Assembly (NCBI GenBank): GCA_963965975.1
Contig: OZ014411.1
Location: 12,912,501 to 12,976,500 of the forward strand
Source of the DNA: Xestospongia bergquistia
Taxonomy: Eukaryota; Porifera; Demospongiae; Haplosclerida; Petrosiidae
DNA length: 64,000 nt
Reading direction: 5' to 3'
Positions 47,890 to 61,048 of this stretch are shown one piece after another. Position 1 is the first letter of the stretch, and every line of letters begins with the position of its first letter. The notes under the pieces were generated by a model. That model did no database searches, had not been told where the DNA came from, and saw only the letters and a program-made list of their open reading frames with translations. The position numbers were made by a program, and so were the translations under genes.

Positions 47890-48850
47890 CAATGATCATG
47901 TGTATAATTACCAATTTGGTGATGATAATTGTGGTTGGAGTCCAGTTTATTCCTTTAAAGTACCACCTAAATCTGATTCAAATACCCGAATAAAAATTAT
48001 AACATTTGGAATGAAAATGTGATTCTTTATGATCTATTCGAACTCTCTCCCTCCAGATATGGGTGAAGCCCAAGTGATGGTAGTCTTCAACCATTCACAA
48101 GTTCCTTTTCTTCAAACAACTCGCCTCATTGAATCAGACATGCCTATGATAGATCTTGTATTATATATTGAAGATATAAGCTATGCTAGAGGCTATGCTG
48201 GATTGGTAAATCAATATGAAAGTGACTTTCATTCTCTCTCTTTGTAGTGGGATTAATTCTTTGATTTAATTCAACCAATATTGACTCGAGCACCACATAT
48301 GGTATGTATCAGTAATCACGAAAGGACTTTCCCAGGTCAGGGTAAGTAATTGAACTAGCTAAACTGGTTTTTGTAGCCTGTCTTTCCAGTTATTTCTATA
48401 AAGAAACTGACTCTGGAGGCGAGTGTGGTGTTCCCTATAACAAAAGATTCCTTGTGCCGAAACCAGGACCAGATCAGGATTGGTAAGCAGTGATATAATC
48501 TATTTTGATTCAAATGTATTCACTAATATAGGTACAATTTTGTTATTGATAATATTCATATTAATGTAATGAGTACTGAACATAACTTTACCGTGGGATC
48601 TCCACAGTATATGTGGCTCCAAAAACAATTGTCTAGAGTGAATAGAGAAGTGATTCCATGGTTAGTTTTTACTTGTCACAGGTAAAGTAGTAAGAATTTG
48701 TATGTGTTTTTATGGCTGTTTCTTTCTAGACCTATGTATGTTCATAGTATAAATTATGAGATAAATGCCGTGAAGACCATTATAGGAATAGATGTAGAGC
48801 TTATCCCCAGTAAAAGTAAAACGTTACAAAATTTATTTTTGTTGAGCTAT
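47890..48850 (+). pseudogene. Purple acid phosphatase (PAP27/plant-like type), broken
   Basis: Pieces in order: YNYQFGDDNCGWSPVYSFKV (about 47905); DMGEAQ and IDLVLYIEDISYARGYAG (48055-48210); WD-stop-FFDLIQPILTRAPHM continuing into VCISNHERTFPG (48248-48350); SGGECGVPYNKRF (about 48415-48445); MSTEHNFTVGSPQYMWLQ and PWLVFTCHRPMY (48530-48745). This is the metallophosphatase core of large purple acid phosphatases. Defects: an in-frame TAA at 48254-48256, Glu for Gly in the usual GDxxY motif, Ser for Gly in GNHE, and a doubtful donor after ITFG at about 48010. The last part runs into a stop near 48850. These argue for a dead copy. Confidence 0.75.
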
Positions 48851-48891
48851 TAAGGTGTATAGTTGATTGCAGTTTATGCTTGTCAGGTAGA

Positions 48892-49017
48892 GATGGACAA
48901 GGAGTGTGCCGGAAATGCATGGGCGTTTCCAATCCCGGACATATTGTCTATCCCACTGGCTGGTCCACAGACTGCCACGCCCTAAAGTGTGACAGGCCTT
49001 GTACAAGAGAGTATTAA
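48892..49017 (+). other. Cys-rich terminal exon of an unrecognised protein
   Basis: After a TTGTCAG acceptor, an open 42-codon stretch reads RDGQGVCRKCMGVSNPGHIV and continues with GWSTDCHALKCDRPC before TAA at about 49015. Cysteine spacing is C-x2-C, then C-x4-C-x3-C. Its GC content is clearly above the surroundings. It might be a secreted-type Cys-rich module or a fragment captured from elsewhere. No upstream exon was found. Confidence 0.35.
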
Positions 49018-49272
49018 ATGGGTGTGTTATTGTATTGTATGTTTAGTGAATTTATTGACTAAAAATATTTTTAATAAATTCATGTGTCATGTATTGTTAT
49101 GAAAACTAGATGATTAAGATCCATATTGTTCTCTGCAGAAAACTTTGAGATTTTAAATCACATGAACATCAACAATATTCCAATGTACATTGTACACTGT
49201 AAACAACTGAATTATATTAAGGAGGCATCATATAGTTATAGTCCTTTAAACGTAACGAGGTTTGGTGTATTT

Positions 49273-49515
49273 GTGGGGCCTGGTTCATTCTGACGATGAC
49301 TGCGTTGACATCCCGTAGAGCTCGAATCCCTGGTTTGGAGTAAGGGCGAAGCTCCAGCCAGGATTTACCTTGTCTTCGGACAAGGGTTACCAGACCTATT
49401 GCTATTGCTAGTTGGCGGTCCCAACTAGCAATAGCAGGGAATCCTGGAGCCTAATGGGAAAGCCCCAGTGGGTGATGAGTCAGGAGGGATCATTTGGGCA
49501 ACACACAAGGTTTTT
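49273..49515 (+). repeat. GC-rich interspersed repeat, copy C (diverged)
   Basis: Related to the reverse complement of 15808-15990 and 19409-19600: both contain GGGCGA(A/T)GCTCCAGCCAGGAT, GGCGGTCCCA, AATCCTGGAGCCTAA and CATTTGGGCAACACA-like blocks. The core 49351-49450 folds on paper into a closing stem with two hairpins: CCTTGTC-TTCG-GACAAGG, and a perfect 15-bp stem starting GCTATTGCTAGTTGG. A ctcgaatccc at 49321 loosely resembles a pol III B box. The T-run near 49512 may mark the 3' end. Confidence 0.7.
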
Positions 49516-50133
49516 TTTTAAGTTTAGATTTGTATCACAACAATGTTACAATCATTATACAAAATTATTATATATCATGTATAATATATCCGACACCTAA
49601 AAAAATACATGGTACATTATCAGCAATAATTATTTAAGATTGTAATTACACAAAAAATCAATACATTTTCAACACAAAAACAATTTTTTTCCTGTGGCGA
49701 TAGCATGCAAAAAGCAAAAAATAAGTGCCCAACATATACAATCTACCTATTAGGGTCTACAAGTGACCACAGGGTTCCCAGTACTGTTAGAACTTAAGCT
49801 TGATGATAACAGAACAGCCACTTTCCTGCAACTCAAGAAATATCTCCAGAGAAGAGCCTCAGCTCTGAAGTCTCTTATAAAATATTTGAAGCATAATTTT
49901 CAGAAGATGAATCAATATTGGAAGCTGAATCCTGAATAGTCTTGTCCATTGCAGCAATTGTTAAAGTACTGTTATTACTACATTGCACACAAACCTGCTA
50001 TAAAATACAACATGTAAGTAGTTATTATGTAACCATGGATACCTATGACATTTAAATACAATGCTGCAAAGTATTCTCAGCCAAGATACACACTTAATGT
50101 TAACTTCATTTAACATTGATTAAAAAACAATTA

Positions 50134-53100
50134 TTAATTGCCATCATTAGATGAAATTCCTAAATAAAATGTTTGTTTGGGTCCATATTGAGCATATTCA
50201 GTCCAGGAACCCTAAAAAATAAATAAAGAGGATGTCCTAGAACATGTAGTAATGACTGTATCATAGTATCAGTACAAACAAGAGCCCCAAAGGAGAAGGA
50301 ACTACTATCCATTACAATATTAGACAAACAACACAATGGTGTGCTCATAACCATATTTGGAACTTATGTTTAACCTTGTTATGAATATAATTACACGATT
50401 CCTTATATGGTCATTCACATAATTTATTTTGTTTTAATACTACAGTATATACAGTTGCATTCCTTCCTCGTTTATGATGCTATGGGCTCCTGGAACAGAG
50501 CACAACAGTATCAAACATATACTGACATATACTTCTATATAAAATACATTATTATATACTACAGTAACTTATTACAGTAACTTAACATTTCTGCACATCA
50601 AAATAAATCACTTACATCATAAACTGGTACATCTTTACCCAATAAAAAGGCTGCAAAACTGATCCAACAGGCAGTCACTCCACTACCACATGTTGCTATA
50701 ATAGGTTTACTAAGATCCAGTCCAGCATTTGCAAACTCTAAAAATATAGTTGTAAGTAAGTATTACGTGTAATTATAATCTAACTCCAACTAGTTATATG
50801 AATTATCTAACAATTTGTTACATGGTATTGGAGGATGAATTGACAGTCAATAAAAATTATGATATTTTTAAATTGTGAATACTATGGCAAGTAGTCTCAA
50901 GCAGCCTGTTCCTTGATATGGGGAAAGAGAAATGATCTGGATGCTTGTGTATGCCAGAATTACTGTACTTTTAATAATTACTCATAGTTGTTGTCATACT
51001 AATGTATCATATATGTATATATATAGATGATAGGCATTGTGGAAGTCTTAGTAAAGATGTCTGATGTAGGAAAATGCTAAGAAAATGTACTTGTTATAAA
51101 AGTCTTAAGTGAGGTTTATTAATATTTGTATAGTGCCATCACAGAAGTGAGAATCTCTTCACATGACAACTACACTCTCTTAATTTAAAACTAAAATTTG
51201 AGCAACTGAAAAGTAATTCACTAAACCTGCCCTTCCTCCAAAATGACCTGCTATACAATATGTAGTTAACTACCAATAGCCAGTTTTAGTTTTTATTGCT
51301 GTAATCATCAACCATGTGCATGTTTCAAAATGGTAACATGACTAGTATGGAAAACTTTGCACCTTTTGGTTTTAAGTTATTATATGCTCCTTGTTTTATA
51401 CATTACATTATTAACATACCTTGTTCAATGACATTATTACTTGCAAATGTTTTAGACTCCATATTAAACAGTTTAGTATATGGTAAATTTATAGCACCTA
51501 TCATATGACCACTACAAAGATCTGGGCGTGGCTCAGGAACAACCCCATTGAAGCGTTCAGCACTACGAGCATCAACAATCTAATTGAGAGTAAGACAAAT
51601 ATGGTTTCTTGAAGACAAAGTATATGAGAATATTAAGTGTATCAAATGAGGCACTAATAGACTCTAATAAACTTATTACTATATTTACTATTAGTATCTC
51701 TGAGATAATACAGTATATAAAGGCTGCTAATTTCTTTATAGTAGTGATATCAATTGAATCCCATAGATATAGAATTGAGGGAACATATCTCAGTAATCTC
51801 ATCAATAGGATTAATAGTGAGATTTAATGTTCCTATAATACTATATATTCCAATATTGTTTATAGCATATAAACTAGCATAATAAACTGACAATAATATC
51901 AGAATGAATGTTAATATTAATCTTTAGTTTCTGAATTTTCTGCTGAAGTTAGAGAACACTTGCACAAACTACAAACACTATTTACTTTATATGAGATTTT
52001 AACTTTCCTAAATTGCTAGTGCTCTAGTTTTTATAAAATTTACAGACTTCCAGTGTTTTGAATGGTACAAACCATTTCTCTCTAGTTCATTTTTAGCCAG
52101 AGTTATATATAACACTGAGTTAGTGTTCATTCTCAATGTGAACTGAGTAAATATGTATGTATGCGGTATGAAAATACTTGTATTATCATACTTAACTAGA
52201 GGACGTGAGAACATGTATATTGTTTTTGATCTACATGTCAAGAGTAAGACACTACTTGTACATACTAGTTAGTATAGACAAAACATGTACACATATATGT
52301 ATGTGTAAGAGTACATGATTACCTGAATGTCCCCTCTCTTCAAAGCCTGGACAATGTCATCCATTGTCTTAACTAACTCTCGTCTCTTCCTGGCATTGTA
52401 TTTCACTGTGGTTGGGTGTATCGGCTCACCGCCAAGCACAGGACCACCCTCAGCTAACCATCTAGGAAGACCACCATCCAAGATAGATACATTTTGATGT
52501 CCAAATGTCTAAAGACAAAGAGTAAGTAGCAAACAAATTTAATGTAATAATAGTACAACTACTACAATAGTATATAATGCCCTTAAAGTTTAACAAAGCC
52601 AGGTTTAATTGTTAATGAACTTAATAGTAATTCAATATACATGAGCATATATATGGCAAAAGCCATATGCATTATTGATGATATATGTCATCCATAGACA
52701 CAGTAGTTAAGACCACTGTTAAGTTAAAATCTGTCTAATGAACACTGACCTTAAACATCCACCATAGTCTAGCAGATGAGAACATCCCAGTATTATCATT
52801 ATTGTCATATATCACAATATGATGCTGATCAGTAATACCTAGCTAGAGAGAGAGGTACTATAACACATTGTTAATTTATGCAATACAATAATATGAAGAC
52901 AATCATAATAATAATTCTGGCCATTTGTAGCTCTCCATTTAGTAAAATGACATGCTTACTTATATAATGTACTAGTCTAAATATGATAACATATATTCTA
53001 AAGAGCTTTATCAATCACATAGAAGATCCACACTCCTTTCCATTTTCTTCTTATAATGTGTTCCTGATCCTATAGACTGAGCTGTCAATAAATCTATAGT

Positions 53101-55026
53101 CTGTTACATAAATCTATCAGTAAATTTGATAGTTGCCTACTAATTGGATTTTGTGATATATTAAACTTTAACTACAGTCAGTAACAGTATTCATACTTAT
53201 TAATAGCCATTCATACTATATTTTTAACTAGCAATGTTACTTAGTTACTGACAAAGAGATAATGTCAACTAAATAACTACACTTCTATTGTTTTTTGATT
53301 AATACTACTGACATTACATGTCTTCCCTATACACTTGTTAAGATTTAATGAGTAAACCCTTTGTACAGTTTTAACTAGTGACACATTTATGTAGGAAGTT
53401 AGGAACTATATTAACAATTACACAACAATACTTATGTACTATACTTCTGTAAATCTCATTCTCACTAATCTACATACACTAACATACCACATCTTAGCTC
53501 TCCCAAAATTAATACATACATTTACTGGCCATATAATATAGACATTGAACAGTTAACATGTCATAAATTGTATCTGTAGCCTCTACTAGACATTACTATG
53601 TAATAACACAATATGGTCATATTGTACAGTATACATGTACTCATTTACTACATGTATACAAACTGTACAATGAGTGCTTCTACTGGACAACAAGAAACTT
53701 TAGTGTGTTCTTATTTTAGAAGAACATAGACAAAATATTAACTTCATGCAGCAACTAAAAAAGTGTCCTGGCTTCTTTAATTCAGAGTGACTTTTATGAG
53801 ACATTTCACTACATACACGTACAATGTATTTTGTGTTCTATCATGTTATACTTACATTTCCAATGTGTTCACTAAATTGTTGATCTGATGGTAACATATT
53901 AGGCAAATCACTAGTTTGATCAGATAACTCATCAATATCAATAAAGACTGCATTGTCTATTCTCCTCTCCTTGTATTCCTGTAATGCATTACGTCCACTA
54001 CTTTTCGGGTGCCATGATCCTAGAAAAAACAATAAACTTACTAAAGTTAATAATGATTTGTTTCAATTTGTGGTCACCAATATTGACTAGCTCACTTATT
54101 AAAAGCCACATATATTACTAAATTAAATAGAGTTATTAACCACAATCAAGATATACTATACCTTTTAACAAGACAACTAAGTTAATTACAGCTATTAATC
54201 ACTATCAAGACATACTATAATTATTTAAATTCTCAATATATAAGTACATCGTGTCTAATTTCAGTTATACATATGTCTCTGTGCATTACTTTTTTACTAG
54301 TAAATTCCACCATAGAACATTACTAATTACATGTATGATTAAAGGGTTATCCTCATTTCAATCAATGCAAATTACTATCTATCAACATTTTAGTTACTTG
54401 TATAAGCAATCACTATTAGCTGCAGCAAAAAAGCTTAGAGAACTATTTTTTCATCAAAATACTAGGAGAGTAAGAAGGAAAGTAAACAATAAAAATGCTT
54501 TAATGAAACTTGCAAAAAAGAGCAACTACAAGACCACACCCAATATAGATTGATGACGTTTTTTTATCATTGGAATTCCACAAAACCACTGGCTAACTCA
54601 CATTAGACTATTCAATAGACTACAATATATTGACTGGTAATTAATGATATGGACAATTATAAATAATGAATGTCAAAGGTCAATGGTAAACGTGGCATTA
54701 CAGAATAGAAAACTAATGATCTTCTTTGCATGTATATTTTTTATTGTTACTATTACATGTATGGTACCTGTATATATGTTGATGGTAGCTGTCTGTGTAT
54801 TAAAGGTTGTGTTAAAAGATGGAGATATGCATAAATAGAATGGCTATATTGATATCAATTTCATTAATTTAAATTTATAGACAACAAAAATTAGGGCGGT
54901 ACCTAATTCTTAATGACCACACCTCTAATGATAATATTGTATAAACATACCATCTATTAAACTGAGATTTTTTAGTCCTTGTAACAGGTGCTGTCGTAAC
55001 CATACATTCGACACAAGAGATGCCAT
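50134..55026 (-). CDS. MPST: 3-mercaptopyruvate sulfurtransferase
   Basis: Seven exons, 55026-54951, 54019-53856, 52842-52750, 52508-52323, 51579-51420, 50737-50616 and 50211-50134, join in frame to 292 residues, close to the usual 297. The start MASLVSNVWLRQHLLQGLKN matches the family N terminus. Two rhodanese domains follow: the N-terminal one includes LGITDQHHIVIYDNNDNTGM and DGGLPRWLAEGG, and the C-terminal one begins IVDARSAERFNG. The active-site loop is CGSGVTAC. The Ser after Gly and the lack of Arg-Lys favour MPST over thiosulfate sulfurtransferase (CRKGVT). The enzyme moves sulfur from 3-mercaptopyruvate to thiol or cyanide acceptors in cysteine breakdown, in cytosol and/or mitochondria. 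It ends after GSWTEY. Its start lies 161 bp from that of DNAI1 on the other strand. No defect is seen. Confidence 0.93.
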
Positions 55027-55187
55027 GGTCTTCCTATCTCTTCCCGATGTCCTTCTTCTTGTACAGAAGTGTGCACGTTACTGTATGATGACATTCCGTA
55101 TAACAACGTACATCGAAGTATACGGAGAACTTTTGTTTCTATGACAACTAACATTACTAAACTACTCCTGTTCAGCTGCAAGTAATA
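55027..55187. promoter_or_regulatory. Bidirectional promoter region between MPST and DNAI1
   Basis: Only 161 bp separate the two divergent start codons, so the core promoters of both genes and their 5' leaders must fit or overlap here. The stretch is somewhat less AT-rich than the surroundings. I see no clear TATA box or known ciliary (X-box) motif by eye. Confidence 0.5.
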
Positions 55188-58165
55188 ATGTTAACGGGGA
55201 AAGGTAAAGACAAAACCAAAAGCGGTAAAGGGAAAGCTGATGATAAGTCACTTCAAGATAAGTCAAAGGTAAAGCCTATCAGATTGGGTGTGACATCAAC
55301 ATCAATCTGATATTTGTCTACACCCCTTCATATATGTTACTAGTCATAAATCACCTGAAGTTTCAGTCCCTAACTTGATTATCATAACTTTGAGGGTGAT
55401 AGTTGCATGATGTATACTCCTTTAAAATGTTATCATGACATCATATCCATATAGATGGCGTGGCTAGTTCAAAACTGCCAATCATCAAGATAGTTTTGAA
55501 TATTACAGAAATTAAATTGTTAAATTTTCTTTTTGCATAGCCCGCCCTTCATAATCCAAGTGTTCGTCGTATCTCTCAGTCCTATGTGGGTAGTCGTACC
55601 CACCTGGAATCTAAAGGAAGACTGCATGTACCTTCAAAAGGATTGAGGAGAGGCAGGGTAATGATATAATATTGTAATGATTATAATTGAGGTAGTATAC
55701 ATAATATACTAACAATGAGAATTTCATAATGATAGCTTATTATTAAGTTCATTATCTGCTAAGTAGTCAAGTACTACGTACAATGTATACATGTATAGTT
55801 GAATCTCTTTTAATGGACCCAATCTCCTATTACATAATATAGCAGTTAAGTTGGGAATATTCTGATAAGAGAAGTTTCTGTGTGTGTCAAACTATCCATT
55901 ATTTTTTGGTACAGGATGATGACTTTAGAGAAGGTGATGAAGGTCATGATGACTGGGGGGCTGCTCTTCAATTATTGAAGCCTGACGATCAATTGGAACT
56001 ATCAGAACAGGTTAAAGAAATATCTATACCCAAAATGTATAAAATTTATGTGTTTTAATCATTATCCAAACATAATCAATTTATTGTCATCTTAATAATG
56101 CATATATCTGTACATGTAACTAGACTAATTCCACCTTTTGAAATTGTCAATGAATTCTATATTATATAACAATGTATTTTAGGAGCTAAAGGAGGAGTTT
56201 ACTCGTGTTCTGACTGCTAATAATCCTCATGCTCCAGCCAATATTATAAGATTCAGTCATAAAGAGCAAGTATTTAAACCTGTTGCCTCCATTGATCAGT
56301 TGGCCATTCATTTTGTATTGGAAAGGTACACTAATACATGAATACTACTTTACCTAAATGTCTACCAATTGTAATGGAAAAAAAGTTTTGATTTCATTGG
56401 CTCACAACAGATCAGACAAATCTAATGCACTTTGTCGTATTTGATATATACCTCTTGTTTGACTAAAACTTTGAAAGTACCCATCAAAAGAACAATACAT
56501 TAGGTTGATGTACTATTAATAGCTAATGAATAGCTCATTATAACTAATATATTACATGTAATATTTTGCTTTAGTAACCTTTTACACAAAGACTCTGATG
56601 AAGCACAAAGACAGCTATCTAAAACAGAGGATCATGGTACAGTATTCTAACATATCATTCGTGCACATGTCTACCTTACATGTAAAATATGCATGTATAT
56701 TGGTTGTATTGTTGATGTACTAAATATAATTATACATTTCAGAGTCTGAGGAAGAAGATGAAGAAGAAAAAGATGATAATGAGGATGACAAAAAGCAGGA
56801 CAGTGAACAAGAAGTAAGTGGATGTAATATAAACTACTGTTTAGTTATTGGTCTCATTTTTATAGGGAGACAAAGTTAAGAAGGAGGGAAAAACTAAAAA
56901 ACTTCGTAACCAATTTAATTTTAGTGAAAGAGCATCACAATCCTACAACAATCCTTTTAGAGTAAGCATATAAAGAAGTACACCATTTGCTTTATTCTCA
57001 CTAGTATACATGACATATATCACTAGCTAATATACATGGTCACTTGTATTCATTATAGGAACGTGGTACAATGACAGAACCTCCACCTCGAGTCAACTTC
57101 TCAGCTACTGCAAATCAGGTACATGTGAAAAGTACACATTTGTAATATGAAGCTTTACATACCTACGTACATTATATATAACATGTTCTTGTTTTTTTGA
57201 TTGGTTCCTTTATAGATGGAAATATTTGATGCTTATATTGAAGACTTGGCAAAACAGGAGAAAGCAAAAGAAAAGAAGTCAACCAAAAGTGGGAGTGGCA
57301 AAGAAGATGGACAACAAAAGAAGACAACAGGAACAGAAATTCTGGTATAGAATTACTTAAATTTTTAAAATGAAAGTTGACAGACTTTTTAAGACTTCTA
57401 TAAAATGCTTTTATTCAGTCTTGTACTATAGTAATATAATATTTATTTCTCTAATATAGAGTGATGATATAAGTCGTATTGCTAGAGCCTCTCTAGTCAT
57501 GGAACGAATGGTTAATCAGAATACATTTGATGAAGTTGCTCAAGGTACATCATACTTTATGAGTCTACTATAATGTATTACAGTATATATACATATTTAG
57601 TTCAATACTTCTCTATACCATTACACTCTATATAGTGACTGCATGTACATTCCTATTGGTTAGATTTCAAGTACTATGATGATCCTGCTGATGAATACAA
57701 AGATGGAGCTGGTACTTTGTTACCATTGTGGAGGTTTCGTTATGACAAAGCTCACAAAATGGCTGTAACAGCATTGTCGTGGAACTTACAATATCATGAT
57801 TTCTTTGCTGTTGGACATGGCTCATGTAAGGCAGAACTAGAGTATCAAATATTATATATTGTGTGTTGATAATATCTTGACTTTGGTGTAAATATGTCTT
57901 ATGAGCATTCCTTTCTAGATGACTTTAGTAATCAAACTGGTGGAATGATATGTTTTCATTCATTGAAAAATCCAACTTTTCCTGAGTAAGTACAATATAT
58001 ACATTACTATATAAACATATTGTGTCATTATACATGTACATGTGTGTACATCTTTTAGATACATTTATCCTGTTCAGTCAGGTGTCATGTGTCTAGATAT
58101 TCATCCTGAACATTCTTCACTTGTGGCAGTTGGCCTATATGATGGTATGACATGTTATACATACA

Positions 58166-58235
<70 letters not shown>

Positions 58236-61048
58236 GTAGTGTTTATACATTATATTTCATGTACACACAATGATTATCTATTATAGGTACTGTAGCTGTG
58301 TACAATTTACAAGAGAAAGGGACAGTCCCAATACTTCGCTCTACAGCTAAATCTGGCAAACATAGTGATCCAGTATGGCAGGTAAATATAATTTTTAGTC
58401 TCATTTATTATTAACATCAATATATTCGCTGAAATACCACTAGACACAATGTGTGCTGTATACATGTGTCTATATAAGTAACAACCAAACTACATGAACT
58501 TTATTACTATTACTACAAGTGTTTACTTTCCATATGTTCATTATGTTGTACATGATGTACACATGTGTTAATGTATGATCTCTAAAATTGCAGATCTCAT
58601 GGCAAAAAAATGATCTCGATGGTAATCTTAATTTCATGTCAGTATCTTCTGATGGAAGGATAGTGACGTGGACCATTATTAAAGTGAGTATAACCCTGTT
58701 CTCTGACACTAATATAATAATTATTACTACTGTGTGTAAGTTATGTATATTACATGGCGTGTTCTCTAGAATGAGTTACAATATGAAGATACAATGATGC
58801 TCAAGATTCCTGATACTAAAGTGGCTGGAGCTGAAGGAACAAAGAATCAAGCCATCAGTTAGTATTAAAAGCATATATAATATATATTATATAAATATAT
58901 ACATCAATATAGATATTATATTACATATATTGTATACATGTTATCCAATGAACCATTCTTACCATTGGGTCTATCTTAAGCTCATTAATTGCATGTACTA
59001 ATTTTAGCAAGTACTGTAAAAAACCGCTAAATTTGGAAATTCTAAAATTCTCACTTAACAAAGTTCAGTGGTTGTGACTCAGAAAAATTGTTAAAATTAA
59101 TGAATAGTAGATTTAAGGTGATACAACTCAATGAGTCACATTTTAAACTTATAATCATTCGAACAGATATATTAACTGATTCCTTTAATAACAGAGTCCA
59201 TTATTACATAATAAATATATGACTATCACATTACATAGGCTCTGCTACAGCAATATGCGTTAGTCCCCATACTGATCATCTTTACATTGTGGGCACTGAA
59301 GAAGGAAAGATATATAAATGTTCTAAATCATACAAGGATCATTACTTGGATGTTTACAATGTAAGTTATAAGTTATAGAAGTATCAGATTGATTTCTTGA
59401 TAGGCACATCACATGGCAATACATGCTTTGAGGTGGAATCTTTTCCATGAGAATGTTTTTGCTTCATGTGGAGCAGATTGGACTGTCAAAATATGGGATC
59501 ATATAAAAAAGTATGTTAAACTGAATGGTCTATGTTTGTTCTTTGTGCTTGGACTTTGTTATTCTATCATTACTGACAGATTCTGATGAAATTCACTTTA
59601 TATAGTGTCATCTCTAGTTTAGTTAGTTTTAACGACATTTTAAGTTTAGTAAACTATAATTAAAACACTTTATGGTATTTCTGTCTTACTATAACTGAAC
59701 TATAACTAAACTAACTGTGATATGTTTGTTTCGATTAACATTATTGACTCTGCATGTTACTTTACAAGTATGTTGTTCACTTTACATGAAGTATATGAAT
59801 GATACCATAGAAGTTTGTAGTGCCAATGAAGTATATGGAATGACAACAAAGCTTGTACAGTATCTAGATACACACAATACTAACTATAATTACATTTTAG
59901 CAACATTTAGTTAATTTTATAATAACTAAAACAATAAAACAACATTAATGATTCTTAAAACAATAAACATTCAAATTATTATTCAATTTTTTAGGGAGCC
60001 TATGTTCTCTTTTGATCTTAATAGTGTAGTTGGAGACATGACTTGGTCTCCATATTCAGCTACTGTGTTTGGAGCAGTCACTACTGAAGGAAAGGTATGT
60101 GTACATGTTGACATTACCATAATTCTCCTAACATTTTCACCACAATACACTTTTGAAAGAATTTTGAAAGCAAACTTTAAAAGTAAAAGTTCGATTTTGG
60201 ACTGGGCAATGAAACTTAAAAGCAACACTAACAAAGCTTACATGGCCATCCTATAATTATTTTGAATATTTCTAAGCTTGCAGAGTGTTAAGTCAATCAG
60301 CCACACCCATTGTAGTAGTCTTCACAGTAGAGGTTTATTAAATCATGTGGTCGGTTGTCATGTTCGTGAGCAGTGAAGTATGCTATTATATTGATTTCAA
60401 TTGTTACATACAATAGAAATAAACAATGGAAGAGGGTATGAAAGAGATTAATAAGGAATGCTTAGTGTGTATAGTAGCCAACCAATAAAGATAATTCAGC
60501 TAAAAGCATTTGTTTCTTCATCCACAATACTGTACAATTAATAGAAATATCAAAAATAGGCACTATAATATCAGTAGTTTACCAATAGCTTATTCCATTG
60601 TTATGACTTAATAGATCTTCATATATGACATGTCAATCAACAAGTATGAAGCACTGTGCATCCAACCAGGTACAATATGTGTATCATATAACTACTACAT
60701 GTATTATATAATGTACAATCTATTTGTACTTAATATATAATGTCAGTATTATACAGTGTATTATATGGGAATATTGTTTTTTAGTCAATCAAAAGAAGCA
60801 GTCCCAGTTAACACATATAGTGTTCAATCCTGGTTACCCTATTGTGTTAGTTGGTGATAATCGTGGTACTGTCCTTAGTCTCAAATTATCACCTAATCTG
60901 AGAAAAGCACTCAAAGTATGATATATAATATTATTACATTTATTAGTATTATATATTATAGGAAAAGAATCGTACTCCAGACACAGAACGTGCCAAGATG
61001 GAAAAGTTAATCAGTTTTGTTAACGAGCCTCTCCTGGACATATCATAG
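55188..61048 (+). CDS. DNAI1: Axonemal dynein intermediate chain 1
   Basis: Twenty-two exons join in frame to 709 residues (human DNAI1 699): 55188-55268, 55541-55657, 55915-56010, 56183-56325, 56575-56636, 56743-56813, 56866-56961, 57059-57118, 57216-57344, 57460-57544, 57664-57825, 57919-57985, 58059-58144, 58287-58381, 58594-58683, 58770-58857, 59239-59360, 59404-59510, 59995-60094, 60615-60669, 60785-60915 and 60962-61048. The Lys-rich N terminus, [18 protein letters not shown], an acidic stretch and [19 protein letters not shown] lead to a WD-repeat propeller. Characteristic strings include [42 protein letters not shown] and [11 protein letters not shown]; near the end comes [20 protein letters not shown]. 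It is an outer dynein arm subunit needed for ciliary beating; a sponge would use it in choanocytes and larval cilia. Reading frame is intact throughout. Confidence 0.95.
58157..58233. repeat. (TACA)n followed by (TA)n microsatellite in a DNAI1 intron
   Basis: About nine TACA units run directly into about 20 TA units between DNAI1 exons 13 and 14. It is likely to be length-polymorphic. Confidence 0.97.

Noticed and set aside
49321-49340. tRNA gene suggested by ctcgaatccctgg
   Set aside because: No acceptor stem, anticodon arm or D-arm can be drawn around it. It is at most a B-box-like remnant in a repeat.
54251-54838. Plus-strand frames of 100 and 64 codons inside MPST intron 1
   Set aside because: The basic tail and hydrophobic run look protein-like, but there are no splice sites, no homology I recognise, and the strand is opposite to the intact host gene.
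58470-58709. Minus-strand frame of 79 codons
   Set aside because: Antisense of DNAI1 exon 58594-58683 and flanking intron.
59948-60256. Plus-strand 102-codon frame over a DNAI1 exon
   Set aside because: The frame is the DNAI1 exon 59995-60094 read through its donor into the intron; the true continuation is at 60615.
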